64,000 bases of DNA, taken from the NCBI RefSeq assembly GCF_013410215.1, contig NZ_JACCFQ010000001.1, forward strand, positions 1,488,001 to 1,552,000, in the 5' to 3' direction. Source of the DNA: Nesterenkonia sandarakina. Its GTDB lineage: Bacteria > Actinomycetota > Actinomycetes > Actinomycetales > Micrococcaceae. A program made the translations under genes and the position numbers. Positions 33,213 through 42,305 of the stretch are shown here, in pieces. The notes below the pieces were generated by a model, which saw nothing but the letters and a program-made list of their open reading frames with translations, made no database searches and had not been told where the DNA came from. Position 1 is the stretch's first letter. Each line of letters starts with the position of its first letter.

Positions 33213-34451
33213 ATGAGCTCCAGCCAGATCAATCCACCGCCACGCCTGCTGATGGGCCCGGGCCCGATCAACGCCGACCCGCGCGTGCTGCGCGCCATGT
33301 CCGCCCAGCTCGTGGGCCAGTACGACCCATCGATGACCGGATACATGAACGAGGTCATGGAGCTCTACCGCGGGGTGTTCAAGACCACCAATGACGCCAC
33401 CCTGTTGGTGGACGGCACCTCTCGAGCCGGCATCGAGGCCGCCCTGATCTCCCTGATCGAACCCGGCGCCAAGGTGCTGGTCCCGATCTTCGGCCGCTTC
33501 GGGCACCTGCTCAAGGAGATCGCAGTGCGCGCCGGAGCCGAGGTCGCCGTCCGCGAGAAGGCCTGGGGCCAGGTCTTCACCCCGGAGGAGATCGAACAGG
33601 CCATCCTCGAGGAACAGCCCGCGCTGCTGGCACTGGTCCAGGGCGACACCTCCACCACCATGAACCAGCCGCTGCAAGACATCGGGGCGATCTGCCGCGC
33701 CCACGGCGTGCTCTTCTACACCGACGTCACCGCCTCCCTGGCCGGCAACGAGTTCCGCGCCGATGACTGGGGGATCGACGCGGTGACCGCCGGGCTGCAG
33801 AAATGCCTCGGCGGCCCCTCTGGCTCGGCGCCGATCAGCCTCTCCGAGCGAGCGGTGCAGGTCATCCGCTCCCGCCGCCACGTGGAGGAGGGCATCGCCG
33901 ACGGCACGCAGGGCCGGGGCCGCCGGATCGCCTCGAACTACTTCGACCTGGCGATGATCCTGGACTACTGGGGTCCGCAGCGGCTGAACCACCACACCGA
34001 GGCCACCTCGATGCTCTACGGCGCCCGAGAATGCGCCCGACTGCTGCTCGAGGAGGGCATCGACGCCGCCATCACCCGGCACCAGCTCCACGGTGCGGCG
34101 ATGCTCGCCGGGGTCCAGGGCCTGGGGCTCAACGTCTTCGGCGACATCGCGCACAAGATGAACAACGTGGTCGCCGTGCACATCCCGGACGGGATCGACG
34201 GCGACGCGGCCCGCCAGGCGATGCTGGAAGACTTCGGCATCGAGATCGGCACCAGCTTCGGACCGCTGCACGGGAAGGTCTGGCGCATCGGCACCATGGG
34301 CTACAACGCCCGCAAGGACGCGGTGCTGCTGACCCTGGCCGCGCTGGAGCAGGTGCTGCGCGCCGGCGGAGCGGACCTGACCCCCGGCGGAGGAGTCGGC
34401 GCCGCCACCGAGGTCTACCAGGACGCGACCGCCCAGGGGAGCCCCCGATGA
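33213..34451 (+). CDS. pucG: Ureidoglycine-glyoxylate aminotransferase PucG
   Basis: This 412-residue PLP-dependent class V aminotransferase resembles PucG, which converts S-ureidoglycine and glyoxylate to oxalurate and glycine. The N-terminus LLMGPGPINADPRVLRAM is typical of the alanine-glyoxylate aminotransferase group. The PLP Lys is Lys197 in GLQKCLGGPSGSAP, and YTDVTASLAG holds the PLP-Asp. ATG at 33213 was preferred over ATG at 33204; neither has a clear Shine-Dalgarno sequence. It overlaps allC by 4 nt, and allC makes its substrate. Confidence 0.9.
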   Translation: MSSSQINPPPRLLMGPGPINADPRVLRAMSAQLVGQYDPSMTGYMNEVMELYRGVFKTTNDATLLVDGTSRAGIEAALISLIEPGAKVLVPIFGRFGHLLKEIAVRAGAEVAVREKAWGQVFTPEEIEQAILEEQPALLALVQGDTSTTMNQPLQDIGAICRAHGVLFYTDVTASLAGNEFRADDWGIDAVTAGLQKCLGGPSGSAPISLSERAVQVIRSRRHVEEGIADGTQGRGRRIASNYFDLAMILDYWGPQRLNHHTEATSMLYGARECARLLLEEGIDAAITRHQLHGAAMLAGVQGLGLNVFGDIAHKMNNVVAVHIPDGIDGDAARQAMLEDFGIEIGTSFGPLHGKVWRIGTMGYNARKDAVLLTLAALEQVLRAGGADLTPGGGVGAATEVYQDATAQGSPR

Positions 34452-35683
34452 CCCGCGAGGCCGACGCCGCCCGGATCATGGCACGCTGCGACGAACTCGC
34501 CGCGATCACCGCGATGCCCGAGGGCATCCTGCGTGCCTACCTCACCGAGGAGCACCGGCGGCACAATGCCCTGGCCGCCAGCTGGATGGCTGAGGCAGGA
34601 CTCGAGGTCTGGCAGGACGCCGCGGGCAATCAGTGCGGACGCCTCGAAGGTGCCCGCCCCGGGCTGCCCGCCCTGGTCATCGCCTCCCACCTGGACACCG
34701 TGCCCGACGCCGGGCGCTATGACGGGATCCTGGGCGTGCTGCTCGGGATCGAGACCGCCCGCCGGCTGGCACCGCACGCGAAGGAACTGCCCTTCGCGGT
34801 GGAGATCGTGGCCTTCGCCGATGAAGAGGGCACCCGGTTCGGCGCCACCCTGCTCGGCTCCCGCGCCATGGCCGGGACCTGGGACCCCGCCTGGTGGGAG
34901 GCCACCGACGCCGAGGGCATCACCATGGCCCAGGCGTTCTGGGACTTCGGGCTGGACCCCGAGAAGATCCACGACGCCGCCCGGGCACCGGAAGACCTGG
35001 TCGGCTACCTGGAAGCTCATATCGAACAGGGCCCCTATCTGGAAGCCGAAGGGCGACCGCTGGGACTGGTCAGCGCGATCGCCGGAGCCCGGCGTTTCAA
35101 GCTCAACATCCTGGGTGAGGCACGGCATGCCGGGGGGACACCCTATGAACGCCGCCGCGACGCGCTGATCGGGGCCGCTCAGGCGGTGCTCGACGTCGAG
35201 CGCATCGGCCGCGACCGCGGCGTCATCGCCACCGTCGGGCAGCTCGAGGCCCACCCCGGAGCGGTCAACGTGGTGCCCGGCGAGGTGGAGTTCTCCCTGG
35301 ACCTGCGCGCCGAGTCCGATACGCTGCGCGACTCCGCCTGGGATGAGATCCATGCCGCGCTGAGCAGCTTCTGCGCGCAGCGGCGGCTGGAGCTGATCGT
35401 GGAGGAGATCCACTCGGCACCCACGGTGAGCTGCTCACCGAACCTGAAGCAGGCGCTCGCCGTCGGAGTCGCCGAGACCGGGGACCCGGCTCCGATGACG
35501 CTGTACTCCCGGGCCGGTCACGACGCCATGGCGATGGCGGCGGTCACCGAGATCGGGATGCTCTTCACCCGCTGTGAGGATGGGATCAGCCATCATCCGG
35601 AGGAGAATGTGCTCGAAGCAGACGTGGCGCTGGCCCTGCAGGCCCTGGAGCGCACCGTCTGGACCGTGGCCGCCGAGCACTGA
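34448..35683 (+). CDS. allC: Allantoate amidohydrolase AllC
   Basis: This 411-residue M20-family metallohydrolase converts allantoate to ureidoglycine with release of ammonia and CO2. Metal ligands are visible in SHLDTVPDAGRYDGILG (His, Asp), FADEEGTRFGATLLGSRAM (Glu-Glu) and EAHIEQGP (His). RAGHDAMAMA and DGISHHPEENV complete the set. ATG at 34448 overlaps the pucG stop. The frame stays open far upstream inside pucG, but that part is a shadow. Confidence 0.93.
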   Translation: MTREADAARIMARCDELAAITAMPEGILRAYLTEEHRRHNALAASWMAEAGLEVWQDAAGNQCGRLEGARPGLPALVIASHLDTVPDAGRYDGILGVLLGIETARRLAPHAKELPFAVEIVAFADEEGTRFGATLLGSRAMAGTWDPAWWEATDAEGITMAQAFWDFGLDPEKIHDAARAPEDLVGYLEAHIEQGPYLEAEGRPLGLVSAIAGARRFKLNILGEARHAGGTPYERRRDALIGAAQAVLDVERIGRDRGVIATVGQLEAHPGAVNVVPGEVEFSLDLRAESDTLRDSAWDEIHAALSSFCAQRRLELIVEEIHSAPTVSCSPNLKQALAVGVAETGDPAPMTLYSRAGHDAMAMAAVTEIGMLFTRCEDGISHHPEENVLEADVALALQALERTVWTVAAEH

Positions 35684-35696
35684 GAGTGAGCAGCAG

Positions 35697-36638
35697 ATGA
35701 TCAAGACCCCGGAGCCGGACGCGCAGTCCCGTCCCGCCACCGAAGCCCGTCCCAACACCGAATCCGGTATGGGCACTGACGCTCGGCTCGACACGGAGAC
35801 CAGGATCGATGCCCGCATCGACGCCCGCTACGGCGGCCTCCCGCCGCAGGAGCGCCGGGTCGCGGACTTCCTGCTCGAGCACCTGGGTGATCTCGCGATC
35901 TTCTCCGCCGCCGACATCAGCCGGGAGACCGGGGTCTCCAAGGCCACCGTGTCCCGGCTCTTCCGGAAGCTGGATTTCGAGGACTTCCGCGAGGTCAAGG
36001 ACCATGCGCGTGCCCTGCGCAGCCGGGGCGTGCCCACTGCGGCGCCGGTGACCTCGGCGGACAATGAGGGCTCCACCGGGGTCCAGCGCCACGAGGCGCG
36101 GGACCATGAAAACCTCGCCCGGCTCGGCGCCGGGCTGGCCGAAGGGCGGCTGCAGCAGGCGGTCGGACTGCTCGCCGCCGCGGAACGAGTGATCGTGCTG
36201 GGACTGCGCAACAGCTATCCGGTGGCGCTGCACCTGCACCAGCAGCTCATCCAGACCCGGTCCAAGGTGCGCCTGGCCCCGCAGCCCGGGCAGACCCTGG
36301 GCGAGGAGCTGGCCGGCATCGGAGCCGGGGACCTGGTGGTGGCGGTGGGGTTCCGACGTCGCCCGGTGGTCTTCGGCAAGGCCGTGCGAGCGGTGGCCAG
36401 CTCACCGGCCCAGGTGCTCTGCATCGGTGACAGCACCTCCCGGCACTACGCGATGGAGGCCGACTGCTGGATCGAATGCCCGATCGACTCTGAGGGCGCC
36501 TTCGACAGCTACGCCGCGGCGATGTCCCTGGTCAGCCTGCTCGCCAACGGGGTGTTGAACCGACAGCTCGGCGAAGGGCGCAAACGCATCTCCGCGATCG
36601 CGCGCGCCTATGACGAACTCGACGAGCTCGAACACTGA
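35697..36638 (+). CDS. RpiR/MurR-family regulator of the purine cluster
   Basis: This 313-residue regulator has a disordered N-terminus (about 40 residues), a winged HTH (about 45-110: LPPQERRVADFLLEHLGDLAIFSAADIS..TGVSKATVSRLFRKLDF) and a C-terminal SIS sugar-isomerase domain (about 150-290; RVIVLGLRNSYPVALHLHQQL and VLCIGDSTSRHYAMEADCWIECP). SIS domains bind phospho-sugars or, in purine clusters, probably a pathway intermediate. It lies between allC and uraH and is the best candidate for the GAAAC-N4-GTTTC operators of this region. ATG at 35697 was chosen; the frame extends upstream into allC. Confidence 0.9.
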   Translation: MIKTPEPDAQSRPATEARPNTESGMGTDARLDTETRIDARIDARYGGLPPQERRVADFLLEHLGDLAIFSAADISRETGVSKATVSRLFRKLDFEDFREVKDHARALRSRGVPTAAPVTSADNEGSTGVQRHEARDHENLARLGAGLAEGRLQQAVGLLAAAERVIVLGLRNSYPVALHLHQQLIQTRSKVRLAPQPGQTLGEELAGIGAGDLVVAVGFRRRPVVFGKAVRAVASSPAQVLCIGDSTSRHYAMEADCWIECPIDSEGAFDSYAAAMSLVSLLANGVLNRQLGEGRKRISAIARAYDELDELEH

Positions 36639-36747
36639 GTGATGTCGCGCAGCTAGAACATCGAGCCCGATCGCTGAGCCCGGAACGGCGCAGCGCGCGC
36701 CGCGCCCGCAGGTTTCACGGATCACAACGACCACCACAGGAGCCATG

Positions 36748-37074
36748 ATGAGCCTCATCACCACCCACGTCCTGGACACCAGCACCGGGACCCCCGCCGC
36801 CGGCATCCAGATCACTCTGCGCGGGCCTGAGCAGGCCGAGATCGCCGTCGGGACCACCGATGACGACGGTCGGGTGGCTGACCTCGGTCCGGACTCGCTG
36901 GTACCGGGGATCTACGAGCTGGTCTTCGCCACCGGTGCGCACTTTCAGGCCCGCGGTCTGGATCACTTCTTTCCCCAGGTGACGCTGGCGTTCCAGGTGG
37001 AAGCCTCCGCCGAGCACTATCACGTGCCGCTGCTGCTGAGCCCCTTCGGCTATACCACCTACCGCGGCAGCTGA
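36748..37074 (+). CDS. uraH: 5-Hydroxyisourate hydrolase UraH
   Basis: This 108-residue transthyretin-like enzyme hydrolyses 5-hydroxyisourate to OHCU. The N-terminus LITTHVLDTSTGTPAAGI (catalytic His), a central EL-strand region and the C-terminal HVPLLLSPFGYTTYRGS (YRGS signature) are complete. ATG at 36748 has AGGAG 5 nt upstream; the ATG at 36745 is too close. Uricase follows 98 nt downstream. Confidence 0.96.
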   Translation: MSLITTHVLDTSTGTPAAGIQITLRGPEQAEIAVGTTDDDGRVADLGPDSLVPGIYELVFATGAHFQARGLDHFFPQVTLAFQVEASAEHYHVPLLLSPFGYTTYRGS

Positions 37075-37172
37075 ACGCGCAGCCGCACCCGCACTGCGGC
37101 ACCCCAGGTCCGGACCCCGAACCGCTGCGTCTAAACCCCGTCCACGCCTCGCCCAGAAACAGGAGCACATCC

Positions 37173-38159
37173 ATGAGCAGTCCCGACGTCGTCCTCGGTC
37201 CGAATCAGTACGGCAAGGCGGAGGTCCGGGTGGTCCGGGTCAACCGGGAGACGCCGGTGCATCAGCTCATGGACCTCAATGTCAGTTCGATGCTGCGCGG
37301 GGACTTCACCGACTGTTACGCCACCGGGGACAACGCCAGGGTGATTGCCACCGATACCCAGAAGAACACCGTCTACGCCTTCGCCAAGGAATACGGGATC
37401 GCCACCCCAGAGGAGTTCCTGCTGCTGCTGGGCCGGCACTTCACCGACCAGGAGGAGGTCAGCGGGGGCCGCTGGACCGCGGAGTCCTACCCCTGGGAGC
37501 GGATCCAGGTGCCCGGCAGCGACGGCGAGCCCCAGGCCCACGCGCATTCCTTCGTGAAGTCCAAGCAGGAGGTCCGCACCGCCGCGCTCACCATCCAGGA
37601 CGGAAAGGAGCATCTGCTCGGCGGCTTCAGCGACCTCACCGTGCTCAAGACCACCGGCAGCGAATTCTCCGGTTTCCCCAGGGACCGCTACACCACCCTG
37701 CCCGAGACCCAGGACCGGATCATGGCTACCGACATCACCGCGCGCTGGCTCTTCAGCGCGGACGCCGGAACGTCGCAGGGGGCCGGTTCATCTCAGGATG
37801 CCGCCACGCTGGACGCCGCTCCGCTGGACCCTGTCACGTTGGACTTCGACGCGATCTACGCCGCGGTCAAGCAACAGGTGCTGGAGCAGTTCGCCCTGGT
37901 GCACTCGCTGTCCCTGCAGCAGACCCTCTACGCCGCCGGAGAGGCGGTGCTCGCTGCGGTGCCCGAGATTGAGGACATCCGCTTCGTGATGCCGAACAAT
38001 CATCATTACGTGGTGGACCTGAGTCCCTTTGGACTGGAGAATCCCAACGAGGTCTTCCAGGCCGGGGATCGCCCCTATGGATTGATGAACGCCTCGGTCA
38101 CCCGCCGAGCCGCACCTGCCCGCCCGCACGCCTGGGAGTGGCTTGGCGGCTTCTGCTGA
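37173..38159 (+). CDS. Urate oxidase (uricase)
   Basis: This 328-residue cofactor-free oxidase converts urate and O2 to 5-hydroxyisourate. LGPNQYGKAEVRVVRVNRE (active-site Lys), TDCYATGDNARVIATDTQKNTVYAFAKE (Thr-Asp pair) and NNHHYVVDLSPFGLENPNEVF (C-terminal family motif) are visible. AGGAG lies 8 nt before the ATG. An Ala/Asp/Pro-rich insert of about 25 residues (about 196-222) separates the two T-fold halves. It sits between uraH and the NCS2 permease; 15-bp tandem repeats begin just after its stop. Confidence 0.95.
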   Translation: MSSPDVVLGPNQYGKAEVRVVRVNRETPVHQLMDLNVSSMLRGDFTDCYATGDNARVIATDTQKNTVYAFAKEYGIATPEEFLLLLGRHFTDQEEVSGGRWTAESYPWERIQVPGSDGEPQAHAHSFVKSKQEVRTAALTIQDGKEHLLGGFSDLTVLKTTGSEFSGFPRDRYTTLPETQDRIMATDITARWLFSADAGTSQGAGSSQDAATLDAAPLDPVTLDFDAIYAAVKQQVLEQFALVHSLSLQQTLYAAGEAVLAAVPEIEDIRFVMPNNHHYVVDLSPFGLENPNEVFQAGDRPYGLMNASVTRRAAPARPHAWEWLGGFC

Positions 38160-38165
38160 CCGAGC

Positions 38166-38225
38166 CAGAGCTGACCGGCCCAGAGCTGACCGGCCCAGTG
38201 CTGATCGGCCCAGTGCTGACCGGTC
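38166..38225 (+). repeat. 15-bp tandem repeat after the uricase gene
   Basis: Four units of CAGAGCTGACCGGCC or its variants (CAGTGCTGATCGGCC, CAGTGCTGACCGGTC) lie head to tail, starting 7 nt past the uricase stop. No spacers differ between units, so it is a minisatellite and not a CRISPR. Confidence 0.85.
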
Positions 38226-38285
38226 CAGCCCAGCGTCGCGCAGCCGTTGATCCGCTGCGCCTGAACCGCGCCCCGGCCTCACCGA

Positions 38286-38331
38286 GGAAACAAGTGTTCC
38301 GCAATGCATGAAACGCGGAACGCATGTTTCT
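38286..38331. promoter_or_regulatory. Two candidate RpiR operators upstream of the NCS2 permease
   Basis: GGAAAC-AAGT-GTTCCG (38286-38301) and CGGAAC-GCAT-GTTTCT (38316-38331) both fit GAA(A)C-N4-GTT(T)C and start 30 bp apart (about three helical turns). A further TGAAAC (38309-38314) and a GTTCCGC/GCGGAAC inverted repeat overlap them. They are about 95-140 bp upstream of the permease start. Confidence 0.6.
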
Positions 38332-38423
38332 TATGGCGGTAATCGCTAGGAAACACGGCGCTAACACCGCACTTCTAGCGTGGAACCAGCCAACCGGGTT
38401 CCCCGTGACAGGAAGTTGCTCCG

Positions 38424-39824
38424 ATGAGTGCCGAGACCACCGCCGCCCGCCCCCGCTCCGGGGCGCACACCTCCTCCGGGGAGCTCGAAGACCCACGCAG
38501 CGCATCGGAGACCCGCAGCCCGGTGGATCAGATGCCGCCGCTGCGCCGCGCGTTCCCACTCGCGGTCCAGGACCTGCTGGCGATGTTCGTCGGCAACGCG
38601 GCCCCGCCGCTGATCGTGGCCACGGCCATCGGCATGGCCGCCGGGGAGACCACCCTGATGGTCCAGCTGGCGATGATCGTATCCGGAGTGACCACCCTGC
38701 TGCAGACCCTCGGCGCGGGGCCGATCGGGTCCCGGCTGCCGGTGATGCAGGGGACCAGCTTCGCGTTCCTCGCGGTGGCCATCCCGATCGCCCAGGAGTT
38801 CGGCATCGCCGCGGTCTTCGGCGGGGCCTTCATCGCCGGGTTCGTGCAGGTGATCTTCGGCGGCGCGCTGCACTGGATCTCCCGGCTGTTCCCACCACTG
38901 GTCTGCGGGGTCATCATCCTGATCATCGGGATCAAGCTGATGCCCACCGCCATCGACTACGCCGCAGGCGGGGCACCTGCCGAAGCTGACGGAGACTACG
39001 GGGCGCTGTTCCACTTCGGGATCGCCGCCCTGGTGGTGGCGGTGACCGTGCTGTGCAACCAGTTCGGCCGTGGCTTCCTCTCCGTGGCCTCGGTGCTGAT
39101 CGGTCTGTTGGTGGGCTACGCGGTGGCGGCGGCCTTCGGCATGGTGAGCCTGCAGCCGGTGGCCGAGGCGGACTGGCTCTTCGCCCCGACGCCGCTGCAC
39201 TTCGGCCTGGACTTCACCAGCGGGGCCATCATCGCGATCACGGTCATCGCGCTGGCCTCGTCGATGGAGTCCATCGGGGACCTCACCGCGGTCTCGCGGA
39301 CCGCGATCGGCAAGACCCCGACCTCGCGCCAGCTCAGCGGCGGCGTCATGGCGGATGGCATCGGCACCTCGCTGGGCGCGCTCTTCGGCGCCATGCCCAA
39401 CACCACCTTCAGCCAGAACACCGGAGTGGTCGTGCTCAGCGGAGTGGTCAGCCGCTTCGTGGTCGCCCTGGCCGGCGGGATCCTGCTGCTCGCAGGGTTC
39501 GTGCCGAAGTTCGCCGCCTTCTTCAGCACCATCCCCTACGCCGTGCTGGGCGGGGCGGTGCTGGTGATGTTCTCGATGGTCGCCTCGGCAGGCATCCAGG
39601 TGATCGGCAGCGAGGTGCTCAACCGCCGCGCCATGCTGATCGTCGCTGTCTCCCTCGGGCTCGGCATCGGCTTCTCCTTCGCCCCTGAGGAGGTCACCGC
39701 CGCGTTCCCGCCGGATCTGGGGCTGCTGCTGACCTCCGGGATCGTGCCCGCCATGCTCACCGCGGTGATCATGAACCTGGTGCTGCCCCAGCGGACTCCC
39801 GCAGTTGCGGAGCAGACACGATGA
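38424..39824 (+). CDS. NCS2-family xanthine/urate permease
   Basis: This 466-residue membrane protein has about 12-14 hydrophobic segments and belongs to the nucleobase-cation symporter-2 (NAT) family. The NAT signature QNTGVVVLSGV occurs in TFSQNTGVVVLSGVVSRF (near residue 333). AMFVGNAAPPLIV and LQTLGAGPIGSRLPVMQGTSFAF are also typical of xanthine and uric acid permeases. Its place beside uricase and allantoinase suggests xanthine or urate uptake. It overlaps allB by 4 nt. Confidence 0.92.
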   Translation: MSAETTAARPRSGAHTSSGELEDPRSASETRSPVDQMPPLRRAFPLAVQDLLAMFVGNAAPPLIVATAIGMAAGETTLMVQLAMIVSGVTTLLQTLGAGPIGSRLPVMQGTSFAFLAVAIPIAQEFGIAAVFGGAFIAGFVQVIFGGALHWISRLFPPLVCGVIILIIGIKLMPTAIDYAAGGAPAEADGDYGALFHFGIAALVVAVTVLCNQFGRGFLSVASVLIGLLVGYAVAAAFGMVSLQPVAEADWLFAPTPLHFGLDFTSGAIIAITVIALASSMESIGDLTAVSRTAIGKTPTSRQLSGGVMADGIGTSLGALFGAMPNTTFSQNTGVVVLSGVVSRFVVALAGGILLLAGFVPKFAAFFSTIPYAVLGGAVLVMFSMVASAGIQVIGSEVLNRRAMLIVAVSLGLGIGFSFAPEEVTAAFPPDLGLLLTSGIVPAMLTAVIMNLVLPQRTPAVAEQTR

Positions 39825-41254
39825 TGCTGCGTCACCTGATCGCCGAGCAGGTCCTGCTCGACGGCGCGTTCACCCCGGCGCATCTGGAGATCCTCGCCGG
39901 TGAGATCGTGCGCATCCACCGGCTCAGCCCCGGGGAGGGACGGCGCCGAGCCGAGATCGTCAAGGCCAGCGACGTCGGCGCCGGTGCCGGCATGACTGTG
40001 GTCAGTCCTCGGCACCAGGTGCTCCCGGGCAACGTCGACACCCACGTGCACATCAACGAACCAGGCCGGACCAGCTGGGAGGGCTTCGCCACCGGGACCA
40101 TGGCCGCGGCGCTGGGCGGGGTCACCGCCGTGGTGGACATGCCGCTGAACTCGATCCCGCCCACCGTGAACGTGGCGTCGCTGCGGATCAAGCAGCAGGC
40201 GGCGGCGGGTCAGACCTACGTCGACGTCGGCTTCTGGGGTGGCATCATCCCGGGCAACACCGCCGCGCTGCGCCCGCTCTGGGAGGCGGGGGTCTTCGGC
40301 TTCAAGTGCTTCCTGCTGCCCTCCGGGGTCGAGGAGTTCCCGCCGGTCAACGCTGCCCAGCTGCGCGAGGCGATGACCGAGGTCGCCAGCTTCGACGGGC
40401 TGGTGATCGTCCACGCAGAAGATGCCGAGACCATCGAGCGGGCCACCGACCTGGGTGGACGACGACGCCGGCTCAGCCACTACGCGGACTGGGCCCAGAC
40501 CCGACCCCATGACGCTGAGGTGGCGGCGGTCAGTGACCTGATCGAGGCGATGCGCGAGACCGGCTGCCGCACCCACATTCTGCACCTGGCCTCCGCCCGT
40601 GCCCTGGACCTGATCGCCGAGGCCCGCGCGGAGGGACTGCCGCTGACCGTGGAGACCTGCCCGCACTACCTCTGCTTCGACGCCGAGGCGATCCCGGACG
40701 GTGCCGCCGAGTTCAAGTGCTGCCCGCCGATCCGCGACGCCGGGAACCGTGAGGCGCTCTGGGACGGGCTGCGCGAGGGCCTGATCGACGCGGTGGTCAG
40801 CGATCACTCACCCTCCACTGTTGAAGAGAAGCACCGCGGCGCACCGGACCTGCAGCAGGCCTGGGGTGGGATCTCCGGGCTGCAGGTGGGGTTCTCCGCC
40901 GTGGCCCACGAGGCGCGGCTGCGCGGGATCGGGATCGAGACCGTCAGCGCCTGGATGGCGAAGCACACCGCGCAGCTGGCCGGGCTGGAGCGTAAGGGAA
41001 GCATCGCCCTGGGCAAGGACGCGGACCTGGTGATCTACGACCCGTGGCAGACCCATATGGTCTCCGCAGCCGGGCTGGCGCATAAGAATCCGATCTCGGC
41101 CTATGACCACTTCGAGATCACCGGGGCGGTGGTCGGCGCCGTGCTGCGCGGCACCCCGCTCTACACCGCCCAGGACACCACCAGCCCGCTGGCCCCGGTG
41201 GGCGGCTTCCTGCAGGGCATCGGCAGCCCCTCGCTGAGCGTGCTGGGGCGCTGA
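39821..41254 (+). CDS. allB: Allantoinase AllB
   Basis: This 477-residue cyclic amidohydrolase opens allantoin to allantoate. The metal-binding HVHINEPGRTSWEGFATGTMAAALGGVTAVVDMPLNSIPPT (split here into its HxH and family tail), the carboxylated Lys in GFKCFLLPSG, VHAEDAE, LHLASA and VVSDHSPS (catalytic Asp) are all present. ATG at 39821 overlaps the permease stop. It links uraD (allantoin producer) and allC (allantoate consumer). Confidence 0.95.
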   Translation: MMLRHLIAEQVLLDGAFTPAHLEILAGEIVRIHRLSPGEGRRRAEIVKASDVGAGAGMTVVSPRHQVLPGNVDTHVHINEPGRTSWEGFATGTMAAALGGVTAVVDMPLNSIPPTVNVASLRIKQQAAAGQTYVDVGFWGGIIPGNTAALRPLWEAGVFGFKCFLLPSGVEEFPPVNAAQLREAMTEVASFDGLVIVHAEDAETIERATDLGGRRRRLSHYADWAQTRPHDAEVAAVSDLIEAMRETGCRTHILHLASARALDLIAEARAEGLPLTVETCPHYLCFDAEAIPDGAAEFKCCPPIRDAGNREALWDGLREGLIDAVVSDHSPSTVEEKHRGAPDLQQAWGGISGLQVGFSAVAHEARLRGIGIETVSAWMAKHTAQLAGLERKGSIALGKDADLVIYDPWQTHMVSAAGLAHKNPISAYDHFEITGAVVGAVLRGTPLYTAQDTTSPLAPVGGFLQGIGSPSLSVLGR

Positions 41255-41260
41255 GCCGGG

Positions 41261-41641
41261 ATGACGGAGCAGCAGAACTCAGGCAAGGCCGCGGGACCCG
41301 GAGCCACGACCGGAGCAGCAATGCCCAGCGCGACCACACCCGGCCCAGCCACACCCGGCACGACGGCGCCCAGCCCAGCCACGCCGAAGACAGCTCGACG
41401 CCGCGCGGCTGGGGTGCAGTCGGTGGACCGGGCGCTGGAGATCCTAGAGGTGATCCACGCCCACGGCGGGCAGCTGAGTCTCAGCGAGCTCGCCACACAG
41501 ACGGGCCTGCCCGCACCGACGGCGCACCGGCTGCTGCGCACCATGATCGCCAAGGGCTATATCCGGCAGCTGGCGAACCGCAGCTACTGCCTGGGGGAGA
41601 AGCTGATCCTCCTGGGTGAGGCCGCCGCGGCGCGCGCCTGA
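41261..41641 (+). CDS. Truncated IclR-family regulator (HTH part only)
   Basis: This 126-residue protein has an Ala/Thr/Pro-rich N-terminus (about 45 residues) and an IclR winged HTH (about 48-112: VQSVDRALEILEVIHAHGG, LSLSELATQTGLPAPTAHRLLRTMIAKGYIRQ). It ends at GEAAAARA, just where the linker to the effector domain should begin. Only 14 nt separate its stop from the next gene, so the usual effector domain of about 170 residues is absent and not merely frameshifted. It could be a remnant or a stand-alone DNA-binding protein. It follows allB by 6 nt; IclR proteins such as AllR control allantoin genes elsewhere. Confidence 0.78.
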   Translation: MTEQQNSGKAAGPGATTGAAMPSATTPGPATPGTTAPSPATPKTARRRAAGVQSVDRALEILEVIHAHGGQLSLSELATQTGLPAPTAHRLLRTMIAKGYIRQLANRSYCLGEKLILLGEAAAARA

Positions 41642-41655
41642 CCGGGAGCAGCCCA

Positions 41656-42267
41656 ATGATGCACGATGTCACCGTCATCCTCGCCGCCGGAGCGGGCACT
41701 CGACTCGGTGGCCACGGCAAAGCGCTGCTGCGCCTGCACGGAGAGACCCTGACCGCTCGGGCGCTGCGCAGCGCCCGCGAGGCAGGGACCCGCCCGCTGC
41801 TGGTGCTGGGTCACCGGGCAGGGCCGGTGCGCGCGGCACTGGCTGAGGCCCCAGGCTGGGCCGAGGAGGACGTGGTGGACTGCCCGGACTGGGAGCGGGG
41901 ACTCTCCGCCTCCTTCCGCACCGGGGTGCATGCCGCGGCCCAGCGCGGGGCCGAACGGGTCGCCGTCGTCCTGGTGGACCAGCCCGGCATCGGGGCCGCC
42001 GCGCTGCAGGCGGTGCTGGCCGGGCACGCCCCCGGGCGCATCGCCCGCGGCCTGGTGGCGGGGTCACTGACGCATCCGGTGGTCTTTGAGCTCGGCGCGG
42101 CCCAGGCGACCGCGGGGCTCGCCGTCGGAGACGAAGGCGCGCGCCCATATCTGCAGGCCCACGCCGAGCTGGTGGACGCGATCGACATCACCGGGCTCGC
42201 CGAAGCGCAGGACATCGACACACCGGAGGACCTCACCGTCTGGGCCGACTCTCCGCCGACGGGCTGA
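41656..42267 (+). CDS. MobA-like NTP transferase, probable molybdopterin cytidylyltransferase (MocA)
   Basis: This 203-residue nucleotidyltransferase carries VILAAGAGTRLGGHGKALL (NTP-binding loop and Lys), VVLVDQPGI (metal-binding Asp) and THPVVFE. It resembles MocA/CoxI-linked enzymes that attach CMP to the molybdenum cofactor for xanthine-dehydrogenase-type enzymes. It stands 14 nt after the truncated IclR gene and converges on the xanthine dehydrogenase gene, which supports that role. ATG at 41659 is an alternative start. Confidence 0.85.
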   Translation: MMHDVTVILAAGAGTRLGGHGKALLRLHGETLTARALRSAREAGTRPLLVLGHRAGPVRAALAEAPGWAEEDVVDCPDWERGLSASFRTGVHAAAQRGAERVAVVLVDQPGIGAAALQAVLAGHAPGRIARGLVAGSLTHPVVFELGAAQATAGLAVGDEGARPYLQAHAELVDAIDITGLAEAQDIDTPEDLTVWADSPPTG

Positions 42268-42305
42268 GGAAAGAACCCGTCCGGCGCTGTCAGCTTGACG
42301 CCGCC

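Noticed and set aside
33803-34447. Upstream extension of the allC frame inside pucG
   Set aside because: The extra residues are Arg/Gly/Pro-rich and overlap pucG in another frame. AllC homology begins at 34448 with an ATGA overlap.
38166-38225. Possible CRISPR-like array
   Set aside because: Units are 15 bp, directly adjacent and without unique spacers, and there are no cas genes nearby.
41642-41655. Frameshift that would restore a full-length IclR protein
   Set aside because: Only 14 nt lie before the next gene, so there is no room for the missing effector domain in any frame.
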